Part shown: positions 35,081-47,645 of the stretch, piece after piece
Position numbering within the stretch: the first letter of the stretch is position 1
Layout of the letters: every line of letters starts with the position of its first letter
Translations under genes and position numbers: made by a program
DNA from: Pelargonium nanum
Taxonomy: Eukaryota; Streptophyta; Magnoliopsida; Geraniales; Geraniaceae
Assembly: GCA_036897485.1 (NCBI GenBank)
Contig: JAYMTF010000041.1
Span: 1-64,000 of the forward strand
Length of the DNA: 64,000 nucleotides
Reading direction: 5' to 3'
Notes under the pieces: generated by a model
What the model saw: only the letters and a program-made list of their open reading frames with translations
Databases searched by the model: none
What the model was told of the DNA's origin: nothing

Positions 35081-36433
35081 ACCCGGTTGATCGATCCGAT
35101 CGACTTGATCGCATTAACCTTTTAAATTTTGTCGTATGTTTTGCGATTACTAATTCAAATTCGACTCAGATAAGATTTCTAAGAACAATATAATGTCATG
35201 TTTAATAATTTCATTTGATATGCTCATTTAGTAAAAGATGTTATACATTTGTTTAGAAGGCTGAACAAGTAACTAATCTACACATCGACAAGATCTGTAA
35301 TCTCAACAGTTAGTTGCGTCACCCAGTTCGTTAGGGCATTTTGTGTTCTGAAACGAAATTGCCGTCTTCATTGTATTTTATGTAGCACCAATACCGACAT
35401 CTGACACGATTTGCTAGAAGGCAGAAATTTGCTTGGCTGCAATATTTGTCAATCCTTTTCATAAGAATGTCTAGACAATTGTGGGGAAGAGCTCAATGGG
35501 AATTTTTGTACTGAAGACTGTTCCACCAATGTGGGCTTTTGTGCTTTGAATGGTTTGATATAGAGATTTTTTATTTTATTTTTATCTTTTTATGGTTGGT
35601 TTGTCAGTCTCCAATGTATGTTGATTTTGGGGTATGGGAGATTTTGTAGTTGAATCCTTGGAATTGAACTTTAGAAGTAACCAATGCATACAAATTTGTC
35701 ACTCCCAAGTGGAACAATATGTGGAAACTAAGCTTAGCAAATTTGAGGCTGTTTTTGAATGGATTTAGACTTGTGTCCAATAGTTACAATTTCAATAGTC
35801 CTAGTTTTAAGCAATATTTTGATTGGCGAGAAGTTAGAACCGGCAAAACGTTGTATGACAAGAACACGTTCGGCCCATACTGTCAAGTATAAACGTAAAT
35901 ATAAACACAGGATGTGAAAGATACAGAAACAGAAATATGTCTGTATAATTCAGCGACCCGACAGCAAAAACATAACTCCTGAAATCGACGTGCTAAATTT
36001 TGTAGAGAAGATCCCGACTCAACGAAATGACGATTATGTGCCTATTTCATTACCAAATGTAGCAAGCTAAATAAACGAGAGCAAAGGAATGTGAAGTTCA
36101 AGGTACTCACAGAAAGTTCTTTGATCACAGCTCCCTAATAGCAAAGTTGAAGACTCCAAGGTATTGAAGCAGTGAACATTAAATATCTCGTTCTTGAACT
36201 TCAAGTCGGGCAGTGTTGGGGTCGGCTCAAATGGATTTGTTTAACAACAAAACTCTCGCTTACGCTAAACGTGTATATGCAAATGTTGGGAACATCATGA
36301 TGAAAATGTATAGAATAGTAGAGCTACAGGTAAGATATCACAAAGATATTACACAATGTCATTGTAAACAAGCCCTTGAAATAATCTTTTCTCTAACCCT
36401 TCAATGAAAAAGAAAAATCGTAGCGACAAAAGT
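35081..36433. other. Intergenic region between the 5-phosphatase and BUD32 genes
   Basis: Ordinary AT-rich sequence; the part near 36000-36433 may be BUD32 3' UTR. No repeat family of this window and no convincing frame were seen. Confidence 0.5.
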
Positions 36434-37984
<1,551 letters not shown>

Positions 37985-37999
37985 AGCGAAAGCAAGTAC

Positions 38000-38460
38000 C
38001 TGGAGGACTAATTCATGTGACGAAAAGGATTAAACCATTTTCAATTACATAGCACACAACATACAAAATCTAATCCTAAAAAAACACACTCTATACACAA
38101 AAGTGCAAAACTATCCGTTGAGTCCTACAATTTATATGAACAACACAAAAACAAAACATGAATAATAGCTTCCTTGAGCGCAAACAGTACCAAATTCTCT
38201 ACAGCGAAAACATAATCCTATGGAATACATAATCGGAAACGTAGTGAATTACAGATGATAGAAATGAAAATTTTCTGGAAAATTTCATGCCGACGAATAC
38301 GAAAACTCAAATTCTTACCTCCGGAGGTGGCGGAGCAGAAGCCGGCGGTGGTGGTGGCGGTGGCGGCTAGGGTTTGTGGTGAAGAAGAAGCGATATGGAG
38401 CGACGGAGGCTGAGGGAAAGTAGAAGAAAACGAGCCAGTAGAGGGTAGTTACTCTCGTTC
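38000..38460 (-). other. 5' UTR of BUD32 with leader intron
   Basis: The leader exon (about 38450-38319) is GC-rich with CCGCCACCACC-type runs. The donor GTAAGA is at 38318 and the acceptor CAG ends at 38000, leaving 15 untranslated bases before the ATG at 37984. Confidence 0.6.
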
Positions 38461-38668
38461 ACGCCCGCGGACAGGGAAGTAATTTACTCAAATCTGCATG
38501 GGTATTTTGGTAAATTCGTACAAATTGGGCTTGTAGGCTTGTTTTCTGATCCAATAAACAGATTGGGCCGAAAACTTAATCTTATCGGATCCAAAGTAGT
38601 TTGGGGCCTAATTGATTGCTGGATCTGACAACCGTAACACGACATGAAATTAATGTGTAGGTTGGGCC
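38368..38668 (-). promoter_or_regulatory. BUD32 promoter: telobox and TGGGCY motifs
   Basis: A telobox (TAGGGTTT 38368-38375) lies in the leader. TGGGCT 38526-38531, TGGGCC 38564-38569 and TGGGCC 38663-38668 lie upstream. The divergent gene at 39692 has its own site II and telobox, so the intervening 0.8 kb may work in both directions. Confidence 0.55.
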
Positions 38669-39170
38669 GTAGTATTAATTTTATCGGGTCCAAAATGGTT
38701 TGGGGCAAATTGATTGCCTGATACGGCAATTTGTGTCATAACACGACGTATAATTAGTATATTTAAGTTGACACGTTTTCTAATCGTGCCGTGTTGGTGT
38801 TGGAAACTTCAACACGTCAAGTAATCATGTCTTGTTTATTGTTTCATGATGGGCCTTCAAAACATGCAAATCCGATTAATTAGTCGTGTTGCGACACGCT
38901 CAAAACAAATTTAAGGGTATAGTTGTAAATGAATCATAGTAACGCGTTGAGTAGTATTGTGCCAAATATGTTGGATAGTGTCGTGTCAAACATGTTTTTT
39001 CTATCGTGCAAAATGTGTTGGTCATGTTCGTATCATTCGTATCGTGTCAACACAATATGTTTAGTTACCATATTCAATGTGCCGGGTTCATGTTTTGTGT
39101 TGATATATGTGTTCAACCGTTCAACCCGATTGCTAAACGTGTTGTGTTAAGTCGTGCAATACACAATTAA
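38630..39170. repeat. Dispersed ACACGAC-type repeat, longest copy
   Basis: It runs from ACACGACATGAAATTAATG through GATTAATTAGTCGTGTTGCG to GTGTTGTGTTAAGTCGTGC. It shares CGTGCAAAATGTGTTG and CGTGTCAACACAATATG-type phrases with 61930-62345. It lies between the divergent BUD32 and lysine-rich-protein genes. Confidence 0.6.
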
Positions 39171-39195
39171 CCTTAGTATACTATTAAATGAAGGA

Positions 39196-39337
39196 TGGGC
39201 CTAGAAAACGGGCTTTTCTATAAAACTGAGTTCAAGAAGAAAGAATATAAAACATAAAACGGCGTCGTCAGCAAGACCCCTCCAATCCCCAATCTTTCTT
39301 CTTATCGAGAATCAGAAATGGGAAATTTGAAACCCTA
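39196..39337 (+). promoter_or_regulatory. Promoter of the lysine-rich protein gene: site II plus telobox
   Basis: TGGGCC at 39196-39201 and AAACCCTA at 39330-39337 (immediately repeated as AACCCT) precede a leader exon that ends at 39404. The leader intron 39405-39671 ends TTTCAG just before the ATG at 39692. Confidence 0.6.
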
Positions 39338-39691
39338 AACCCTCTGTCAGCGATTCGGGGAAGTAGCAGCGAGCTCGAGAACCCTAACTTTCAATTCAAT
39401 ACAGGTACATTTACTATTTTCTATAGAATTTTAAATTAAACTGAGCATCATGTCTGTTATGCTATTGCTTTAGAGGAAAATTTATCGCAGAGTTCAATGA
39501 AAATTGAATTTACCGTTTTTTTTTCTATAATTTTTTAGCCTAACTGGTTCGTGTTAATCGTTGAAATTCTGGTGTTTGTGGCAATTTTTCTACGGAAGCC
39601 TTAATTTTCATGCGTGTCTGAGTTGTGATATCTATTTTTAGTTGATTTTAAGTATTTTGTTTTAATTTCAGGTCGAATTTCGTATTGTGCC

Positions 39692-41101
39692 ATGAAAAGA
39701 CCAATTCCATGGAGTGACGAAGAAGATGATTCGTCTGATGAGTCGTCGTCATCACAATCAGAGGCTGAATCTGAGGATGGATCTGAGAAGACAAAGGCTC
39801 GTAAAGCCAAAGAAAAGTCCTCTCAAGGTATTTGAGAACTGAGTTTATTAATTTATTTATCTTTCAGTTTTTAGATACATATATGTGCTTATTTCTGCAA
39901 ATATCACATCAAAGTTCGAATCTAGAACCCAAAATTTTACTGAATCTGAAGTAATCATAGTGAGCGTTGACGCGACTATAAGGTTATTGCGTGTTGGATT
40001 CGAGGAAGTACTCCCTTTATCCCAAAATATCACGTCAAAGATTATTCTAGAACCCGTAATTTTATTGAAACTAAATTAATTATAGTGAGTGTTGGGTACA
40101 TCGATAAGGTCATTGCATGTTCAAGTCATTGAAATACTCGTTGTCCAAAAATAAGTGTCTTGTTTCTTTGAAAGAAAGTAGTCTCAAAATAAATGTCCAC
40201 TTTCTTCTTTATGAAACTAGTTATGTATAAATTAGCAACAATATCCTTATAATAAGTTAGTTAGAAACAATTGAGTTTGTTACAACAAATGCACATCAGC
40301 ACATAAGGGTTCATGAAAATGTTCAACACCGACTCACGTGTTAATGTTTTCTTTTTCTTTTCAAAATAAAGGAATACAACTATACAAGACACTCATTTCT
40401 AGAAGGAGATAGTAGACTAGTAGTAGTTAATGTTTCTTAGACCCCACAATGGTGGGAGCCTTGTGTCTTGGGCCGCTCGTTTGCATTCTTAGTGAACGAT
40501 GAAGGTACTTTCAATATTTTTATCACAAGAGGTAATATCGTTTGTGGTGATTTGGAACCTCGACGACTCTCCAGAGTGAGATAATGAAGGTGCTTAATCA
40601 TCTTGTTTGCTGATGTACTCCATATACCATAGTGTTTCCCCTTTTCAAGTCGTTTTTAGATTTTGTACCATATTAAAAGAACATGACCATCAGTGTGGTG
40701 TGTGTGCAGGCAAATCCGGAAAGCAAAAGGGTGGTGCTGTGAATTTTGAAGCACTGAAACAGCATGGGTATAAAGGTGGATTATCTGTACTGAATGTGCC
40801 CGCTCCAAAAGATGATGGGCCTAAGGACTGGTCCTGGTCAACTGGCAGAGAAGGTCGTGATAAGAAGGAGAGCGAAGAATCGTATCAAGAACGGCAGAAA
40901 ACAAGATACGCAATAATGGATGGGGAGCAGCTGACGAACGTGCAAACTCGGAAAGATTGGAAAGACAAAAAGAACCTCTCCTTCTCCCAAAAAGAGAAGA
41001 GGAAACGCGAGCTTGGCCAGGCTAGCCGAGGGAAGAATTACGTTGAAGAAGAGAAACGGCAGTTAAGAGAAAGCGGTATCTACTCTGGTTTCGATACTTG
41101 A
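39692..41101 (+). CDS. Conserved lysine-rich protein of unknown function
   Basis: Two exons, 39692-39827 and 40710-41101 (phase 1), encode 175 residues. I do not recognise a named family. The N-terminus (MKRPIPWSDEEDDSSDESSS and on) is a long acidic Ser/Glu/Asp tract typical of casein kinase 2 targets. The second half is highly charged: GGAVNFEALKQHGYKGGLSV, KDWSWSTGREGRDKKESEES, NLSFSQKEKRKRELGQASRG, ending ESGIYSGFDT. KEKRKR looks like a nuclear localisation signal. There is no signal peptide or membrane segment. The pattern fits a nuclear or nucleolar RNA-processing or ribosome-assembly factor, which the telobox/site II promoter also suggests; this is inference. Codon use and the crisp splice junctions support a real gene. 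Confidence 0.85.
39901..40125. repeat. 126-bp imperfect tandem duplication in an intron
   Basis: ATATCACATCAAAG at 39901 and ATATCACGTCAAAG at 40027 start two diverged copies. They share TCTAGAACCC, CATAGTGAGCGTTG/TATAGTGAGTGTTG and AAGGTTATTGCGTGTT/AAGGTCATTGCATGTT. Confidence 0.75.
40137..40410. mobile_element. Stowaway-type MITE relic
   Basis: The left end (TA then CTCGTTGTCCAAAAATAAG, then TGTCTTG) and right end (ACAAGACACTCATTTCTAG, then AAGGAGATA) are degenerate forms of the CTCCGTCCCAAAATAAGTGTCTTG Stowaway terminus. The interior matches 44190-44270 (for example TTAGCAACAATATCCTTA versus TTATCAACAATGTCCTTA), so both are the same family. Confidence 0.65.
40430..40500 (+). mobile_element. 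Au-like SINE 3' fragment
   Basis: AGACCCCACAATGGTGGGAG, then CCTTGTGTCTTGGGCCGCTC, resembles the 3' body of the Au-type SINE. The same body appears at 41780-41830 and 50165-50220. Confidence 0.5.
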
Positions 41102-42134
41102 TCAGGTGATGATGCTTATGAACTGTGAGTATCCTGTTATGTATAAGGTTAATAGAAGTCCTGTCTTGCAAAGCCTTTGTTGCGTGAACAAGTGTTCGTT
41201 TGTTAACTGAGGTCACTGAGCTTTGTAGATTTCTGTGAGTACGATGATGCGTTTGAGTGTGACGAGAAATTCCCTTTATGCATTTCACAACGTCTACTTA
41301 CTACTATTTTGTTGATTTGGGATTGGTGTTTCCTTCGGTTTTGGCCTCTGGTTGTAGGGTTATGGTAAAATTTGTAGCAGTTATCATGTAGCATTATCTT
41401 GTGCTTCTAGACAGCGAGTCTTGGCAGATCTGTTAGTAGACTTGGCAATTTGAGTCGCTGACTTTAAACGGGCGGGTAAAAAAACTCACACGTTTATATT
41501 TTGCTACCTTTGATTGGCTCTAGCTTTCTTAGTGGCGAGATGTTAACACTGACAAAGTTGTCCTAAATATGTTTGTTTTCTGCTCTTGCCCGTTAAGACT
41601 TATGGTCCACACTGCCAGGTATATTAACCGGTTTGATACAAGATTATTGCATGTTGGCATGTTAGCTTGATATCACATGTTCGAGTCAGAAATTGGAAAA
41701 AAACATATCTCACAAGCTACATATATAAATAACTCTTCTCAAACCCTAACCATCAATGCTTGTCACGTACATGAACGACTCTTCTCAGATCACCACAATG
41801 GTGGAAGGCTCGTTTATCAGGCCACGGTATGTGAACTAATAATACAATTGTAACATTCAAATATGCGATTCAGTTCACTCAAATTTGCCCTAACCTTCAA
41901 GAAACCCTATCAATATGCAAATACAAGTAGCCAAAAAGGGAAATGCTCTTATAAATATTGAAACATAAGTTTTTTTAGTTTTTCTCCTACCAGGACTTGA
42001 AAACCCAAAACTCTTCACTGATTTTATGCCGGAAACGCTAACAAAAAGGTAAAATTTTATGCATATCTTGCACATAGCTCATATCAGATACTTCGTGTTA
42101 TAAACTAAACGTGGGTCAAGTGATTTGGAGCTTT
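41102..42134. other. 3' UTR and convergent intergenic region
   Basis: The 3' UTR of the lysine-rich protein gene, an old SINE (41622-41832), then the 3' flank of the homocysteine methyltransferase gene. No further gene seen. Confidence 0.55.
41622..41832 (+). mobile_element. Degenerate Au-like SINE
   Basis: A tRNA-like head with a B box (CACATGTTCGAGTC near 41687) is followed by a body with CACCACAATGGTGGAAGG near 41794 and GGCCACGG. It has the same layout as the better copy at 50045-50225 but is more diverged. Confidence 0.45.
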
Positions 42135-45100
42135 TCACTGTGGAGGAAGGATAGTTGCTCTACTTGAGAGAGTCCGGTATATAGCTTTGATAGTATTTGG
42201 AGTAGTTCTGCAACAACCTCCCACGAGTGAAGCTCCTACGTCGCACCACTTGTCCACGTAGGAGACGAAGTCCCGGTCCGATACACCAGTATTTTGCTGC
42301 AAACACGATAAGAATGTAACCGGCGTTAGATTGATGGACTGAATCATTGAACTTCACAACTTAGATTGAGGGGTATTCATGGATTTACTAACCCGCTATT
42401 ACATTCAAAAACACACTACACTTTTTTTATTTCTATAGCATTTACGCCTATATGTTTTCACTATCATTATGTGTGTTGCATGTGACATTCTATTATTCTC
42501 AAATTTCCAAAAATACCCTCGCAATATCAAAAGAACCATAATCTAGTTCCCATTTCACTTCATCTTTCCAATTTACATTAGAGAAGGTCATACGCAAAAC
42601 ACATAATTGATGATCTACATATTGCACATCAACAAATGAAATAACTTGCTTTCACGACTAAGTATAATGAACTTACCACCCACTCCTTTATTTCAGGATC
42701 ATAACTTTCACCGCTGTTCGGATATATAAGTATTGGTTTACTAGTCACCTGAAGCAAATTAGAACATAGATACATCATTAGAGATCACAATAACATATAG
42801 CTTAAAATATTTTGCTACACTGACAGTCTGCCACTGAGGAACACTAAAACGTATCTGCATCGAGTTAAATGATTCAATATAAAGGTACAATATACTATCA
42901 AGCAAAGAAAATGAACCCAATGAGCATTACCTTCTTAAAGGATAAAATCAGTCCTTCAATAAACCTAGGAGGCGTGCAATTGATACCGGCAGCAACAACT
43001 TTTTTGCACGATTCAGCAACTGAGGCACATTCAAACAAGGAATCACCACTGACCACATTGATACCATCCTTAGAGTTAAAAGAAAACCACGCGGGTATCT
43101 TTATGTCATCTTCCTCTAAGATTTCGGCGTAAGCCTGCATATGCAATAAGCAGAAGTGCCAAAAGTAGACATTATTATCATAGAAGACAACTTAGTCCTG
43201 GCGTAGCTTTTTCACTTCTAGGAAGTGAAATGAGAAACATGGAAATGCAATTGTTTCGACAATCATATACTTGATAGTTGATACCTGAGCTTCTAGCTTA
43301 TTTGGAATTGTTTCAAACGCGATTATGTCAGCGCCTGCTTCTGCCAAGACCTGAACCCTTCTCCGGTGGAAATCTTTCAAGGTCTGTAGTGTTACGGCAT
43401 CTCCATAGTTCCCACTGTGAAGATAACGTGAAAGATAGAAGTTGTCACTAAACAATAAATTTCTAATAGTATTTACATCACTTCACAAGGATACGCTAAA
43501 CAGCACGACTCACTAAATACTCACCGCAAGTAGGAAACAACAAGAAAAAAAAACATATCTTTGATATTATTATCAACTCAGTTATGCAAACTAAGCACAT
43601 ATAATTGGTAAATGACATAACATAAAAAATAATAACAAGCCGTAGACACAGTAGCTTATCCAATAACTTTAAAGAGCAGGATTTATTCACCTGTATTCAG
43701 ACCCATCAGCCAAATACGCTCCATAGCTTCCCACAGATGCTGCAATTAAGATGGGGCGATGTTTCAAAATTCTGCCATCTCGCAAGTCATCGCCCAAACA
43801 CTCAGCACATCTTTCATAATAAATATCTCGCGCCTCGCATGCTATTTCTACGCATTTTCTAAGCAAGGCTTCACTTTCTACTGTAGACATGCCCTTGGCC
43901 TCAAACCCCTGAATGGTGGCCTGCACATACACAAGTCAACGATAGTTTCAGTTTCATGGATGGATGGATGGAAAGAGAAAGAGACCATCATTCATCATTG
44001 TCACCTGATAAGATGCCGTGATGATAATATCTGCACCAGCTTCAAGGTAATCAAGGTGTACCTGTTCAACCAAGCAGCTTAGTAAATTATGCAGGTTTAA
44101 CAGAATTATACTCGTTAATTGCGCAAAGATGTACCAATGAAGCAAATTTTACAATTAACGAAAAGAAGTGCTCTCATCACTCTCTTTCCTTTTAAGTTAG
44201 TTACGCATAAGTTATCAACAATGTCCTTAAAATAGTTTAGTTAAAACCCCTTGAGTTCGTTGTAACAATAGAAGATAGAGGTAACTAACTTATTCTTAAC
44301 TCTCACACAAAAATATTGGTAAAGCGAACACCCCTTTTGGAACAAAGGGAGTATTTGCTTTCCTCCTCTTTATTTGCCAAAAAGCAAATGCACGACGGCT
44401 CAAGACATCTTATAGATCAGTAACTTAACATTACAATCGCGATCGAAATAACACGGAATCAGGGTGTTTTACTAAACACCCTTGGTTTAACACAAACCAC
44501 AATCTTCAAGCTTTCGAGTTTTAAGTATTGAAACTTTGCATAAAATTACCTTTTGATTAACTATTTGTATTTGACACTAAAAAGGGTTAGAGAACCGTAT
44601 AATACTAGTGAAAAGGTTCCATGCAAAACAAGAAACCCCAAATCTAGTTGTCGATAATCCAAAGTTTGGATAAGGAACTACGCCTATACGCTACGTGGCG
44701 GTGGTGGTGGTCCAAACTTATATACAATAAGCAAATCCAACACCAAAAAGTACCTACCCAGACAAATCCAAAGAGATGAGTTGAGCCAAGCAAACTGATA
44801 AAATCAGATAATATTTATAATGTTCTAATGACAACAAATTTCCAGACAACTAAGCTCTGTGCCACAGTCTGTGATCAGTGGTCACAACATGAAGACTAGA
44901 AATTACCAAACTAACCTCCTAAAACAACTCAATTTTCACAACAAAGAGCTGAGTTGAGCCAAGAAAACTGATAAAATCAGATAATATACAAAATGTTCTA
45001 ATGACAACAAATTTCCAGACGAGCTCAGTGCAATAGTCAGTGATCACTGGACACAACATCAAGACTAGAAATTACCAAATTAACCTCCAAAAACAACTCA

Positions 45101-45605
45101 ATTTTCATTTTCTCACCACAAAACCATTCCCATCAATTTCTTCAGAAACTTGAAATTTCAATCTCAACAAGAAACAAAAAATGATTAAAATGTGAGATTC
45201 TCTACTTCCTCAGTTATCATACACATTTTATTTTCCTTTTCGAGTCTCGGTTCGTGAAAAGTACCGTACACAGCACATTTCAATATCTTTCTCAACAAAT
45301 CATAAAAAAAATGAAGAACACAGCCTGATTAGCTCTAAATTTAGCAACAAAACTATATAAAACACGATCGAGCACTGTTTTATGAAGTTAGGGTTTAGAA
45401 ACAGAGACCGTACCCTGCGAATGAGGTGAGGAGATGTGATGAGGCATTTGGCGCTCCAGAGAGGGTCGTTGAGGTCAGCTCCGAGACGTTCGAGCTCGGT
45501 GGCGAGACCGCCGTCGATGACGGCGGATCCGCCGGCTTGCCGGAGGAAATCGGTCATGAACGCCGACGGAGCCATCGGCGAGGTCGCGACGGTGTGGAGT
45601 CCCAT
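42135..45605 (-). CDS. HMT2: Homocysteine S-methyltransferase (HMT2-like)
   Basis: Seven exons (45605-45414, 44061-44005, 43920-43691, 43414-43285, 43134-42931, 42748-42677, 42296-42135) encode 348 residues. The enzyme moves a methyl group from S-methylmethionine or S-adenosylmethionine to homocysteine, giving methionine. Seen: [20 protein letters not shown] near the start, [36 protein letters not shown] and [12 protein letters not shown]. The three zinc-ligand cysteines are in GINCTPPRF (Cys256) and [13 protein letters not shown] (Cys323, Cys324). All hallmark residues are present. The start could be Met1 or Met11 ([10 protein letters not shown]), since the first ten residues are less typical. 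The gene lies beside the MRK1-like kinase in the same orientation, as I remember for Arabidopsis At3g63250/At3g63260. Confidence 0.93.
44150..44354. mobile_element. Stowaway-type MITE relic in HMT2 intron 1
   Basis: The right end CCTTTTGGAACAAAGGGAGTA is a degenerate Stowaway terminus. The interior (TTAGTTACGCATAAG, TTATCAACAATGTCCTTA, GAGTTCGTTGTAACAA) matches the element at 40137-40410. The left end is not sharp. Confidence 0.5.
44778..45110. repeat. 173-bp tandem duplication in HMT2 intron 1
   Basis: GAGTTGAGCCAAG occurs at 44778 and 44951. Both copies share AACTGATAAAATCAGATAAT, GACAACAAATTTCCAGAC and GACTAGAAATTACCAAA. Similarity is high over about 160 bases, so this is a fairly recent duplication within the 1.35 kb intron. 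Confidence 0.85.
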
Positions 45606-46189
45606 ACCTGAGTTTGCGGCGATTTTGGTCGAACGGAATACTGAAAAACGACAGGTCGCCTAACTCGCTACTTCACGAGTTCTTCACTTGTCTGAGTTAA
45701 ATATTTATAGTGAAAATGCGAGTATTTCAAAATTGACCCCTTCAAATTCGAGAAATATCCAAAAAGTCCACTTTCAGATTTAATTTTTTCATTTTAAGTA
45801 ATGAAAATTTTGTTGACTTTGCTCTATATAAGATGTCTTAGGAAAAAGTGTGTTTCATGTGCGGTTCTAGCTGAAGGCTAGAGCTAGAACCCGCCACATG
45901 TTGCATGCAAAACTCGATCCAATTCAAGGTTGAAAACCCGCTATCTGAATGAATGTGTGCAGCTCTATTGGGTCAGGGTCGGTTAGACCTTTTCAACCTT
46001 AAGCAAAAAAATTTGACTTGAAACAATTTTCATCTTTAGATTTATACTTACACTGATATGTTAGCTTTCGCACTAATATATGGATGGAATCCATCGATAA
46101 TTGTTTGTAAGTCCAGCTTTACGTATTCATCCGCCAATAAACATGTATAAGTCAATCACTACAATTTTTTTGTGCAAAATAATTGTGAG

Positions 46190-46400
46190 ACCCACCCACC
46201 ACTTGCTTTCTTATCACTTAGCGCCTTTACAATAGACAAGACATCATACTCCACAACGATTTACATCTAATTCTAACTCTTGATCAATTGAGCCAACTAA
46301 GTATCTCTCTAAAGGCGCGAACTTCAACCTCCCGCGGCTGCACCATCCAACCAATCGAGGAGGATTCAACTCCGAGGGACGCACCATAATTATTCAATTG
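46190..46400 (-). mobile_element. Possible LINE RNase H-like relic
   Basis: On the minus strand, SSIGWMVQPREVEVRAFREI and LSWLN recall the 'P.EAE..A.REALSW' region of RNase H domains carried by plant LINE-like elements. The similarity is short and the frame is not maintained, so it is a fossil at best. No terminal poly(A) or target-site repeat was found. Confidence 0.25.
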
Positions 46401-46859
46401 TAAGAAAAATACGTGTAACATACATGCACGAAATGTACCGACGAGAATGCTTTTTATATAACTCATTTGCCTTTATTAGGACAAAACCACACAATCCACA
46501 TTCTAAACTATTTAAATGGTAGTTGACTAGGTAGGATAATATATTCCATATTTACATGAATAGCAAGATGACACATTTGGAGAACAAAATAAAATAATAA
46601 AATAAGGTCCAATTTGAAAAATTGAAGTGTGAGATGTGAACAAACACTGGGCATGAGTTCATTAGATTGATATGTGATCTTATCTAACTTTGTAATAAAA
46701 TCAAAAACATTGGGTTCCATTTGGAATCCACAAGACAAGAGCATATGGATTCCACCCAAATGGCCAACAACAAGAACATTTATGAGTCATGGGTTCCATG
46801 GAATCATTCCCAATCCCACATGCTATTATTTTCAAAATAATAAAAAATTTAAAATAAAT

Positions 46860-47110
46860 TTGAAAATATTTCATTTTAGCTCCTCAACTATATCTCAATT
46901 TAATTTTGTTTCAAATTGATTCTTCACTTTAGAACTGTTGAATTCATAACGATGTTGACAAATTAGATTGACATTATAGTTTCTTTTATTGCTTTTTGTT
47001 GATGCGGAAACCACGTGTTATTTAAATTCACTAAATTTATGACTATTTTGAAGGGAAAAAAAAAAACATAATAGGGAGAACAATTTGGAGAAAGTTGGCC
47101 TAACGATCGA
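46860..47110. repeat. Dispersed TTTGGTCCCTCAA-type repeat
   Basis: It shares TTTTAGCTCCTCAACTAT, TTTTGTTTCAAATTG and GTTGATGCGGAAACCACGTG-like phrases with the arrays at 6600-6790 and 18770-19560. Confidence 0.5.
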
Positions 47111-47645
47111 AAAATATAGATAATTTGAAAACTAAATTGAAATAAAAATAAAATTATATACCAATTGTGAAAATAAAACATTTTCCAATTATAACTCTAA
47201 TTCATTGAGGTGAAATGATAACACATTACTTAACAAAACAAAAATCATATTAAATATCACATAAAATAACAAACATAAACATTTGTTTAGTACTTGAGAA
47301 AAAACAAGAGAAATTGATATGCAACTTACAACAATGTGGTTCTAAAAAAATTGTTTAACAAAAATATGATTATGTACATAATAATTTTAGACCCAACAAA
47401 AAGAGAAAAAATAGTTACAAAACTAAAATGTCAACAATATTTACAATGAGAAAAGGAAGAGAAATTTCAAATAAAAACCCATGAATTCCTCTGTGGACTT
47501 CCAATAATTTCTCTATTCAAGAGCTAGAAAATTCTGTGAACTAAATCCACATTAAAAAAAAAAGCCCTAAAAAGCTCAGCAATGACTATGTTACTTATGT
47601 GCAAAAACTATACGAAAAAAGAGTTGGAGACAACGAAAGAAACGA

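Larger units (their letters stand above)
45606..47645. other. Intergenic region between HMT2 and the MRK1-like kinase
   Basis: The HMT2 promoter lies at the left. The middle holds a possible degraded retroelement protein fragment (46190-46400). On the right are a TTTGGTCCCTC-type repeat (46860-47110) and AT-rich kinase 3' flank. No intact gene seen. Confidence 0.5.

Noticed and set aside
34558-35082. Several overlapping frames on both strands upstream of the 5-phosphatase
   Set aside because: Low-complexity pyrimidine/purine leader sequence; no splice or motif support.
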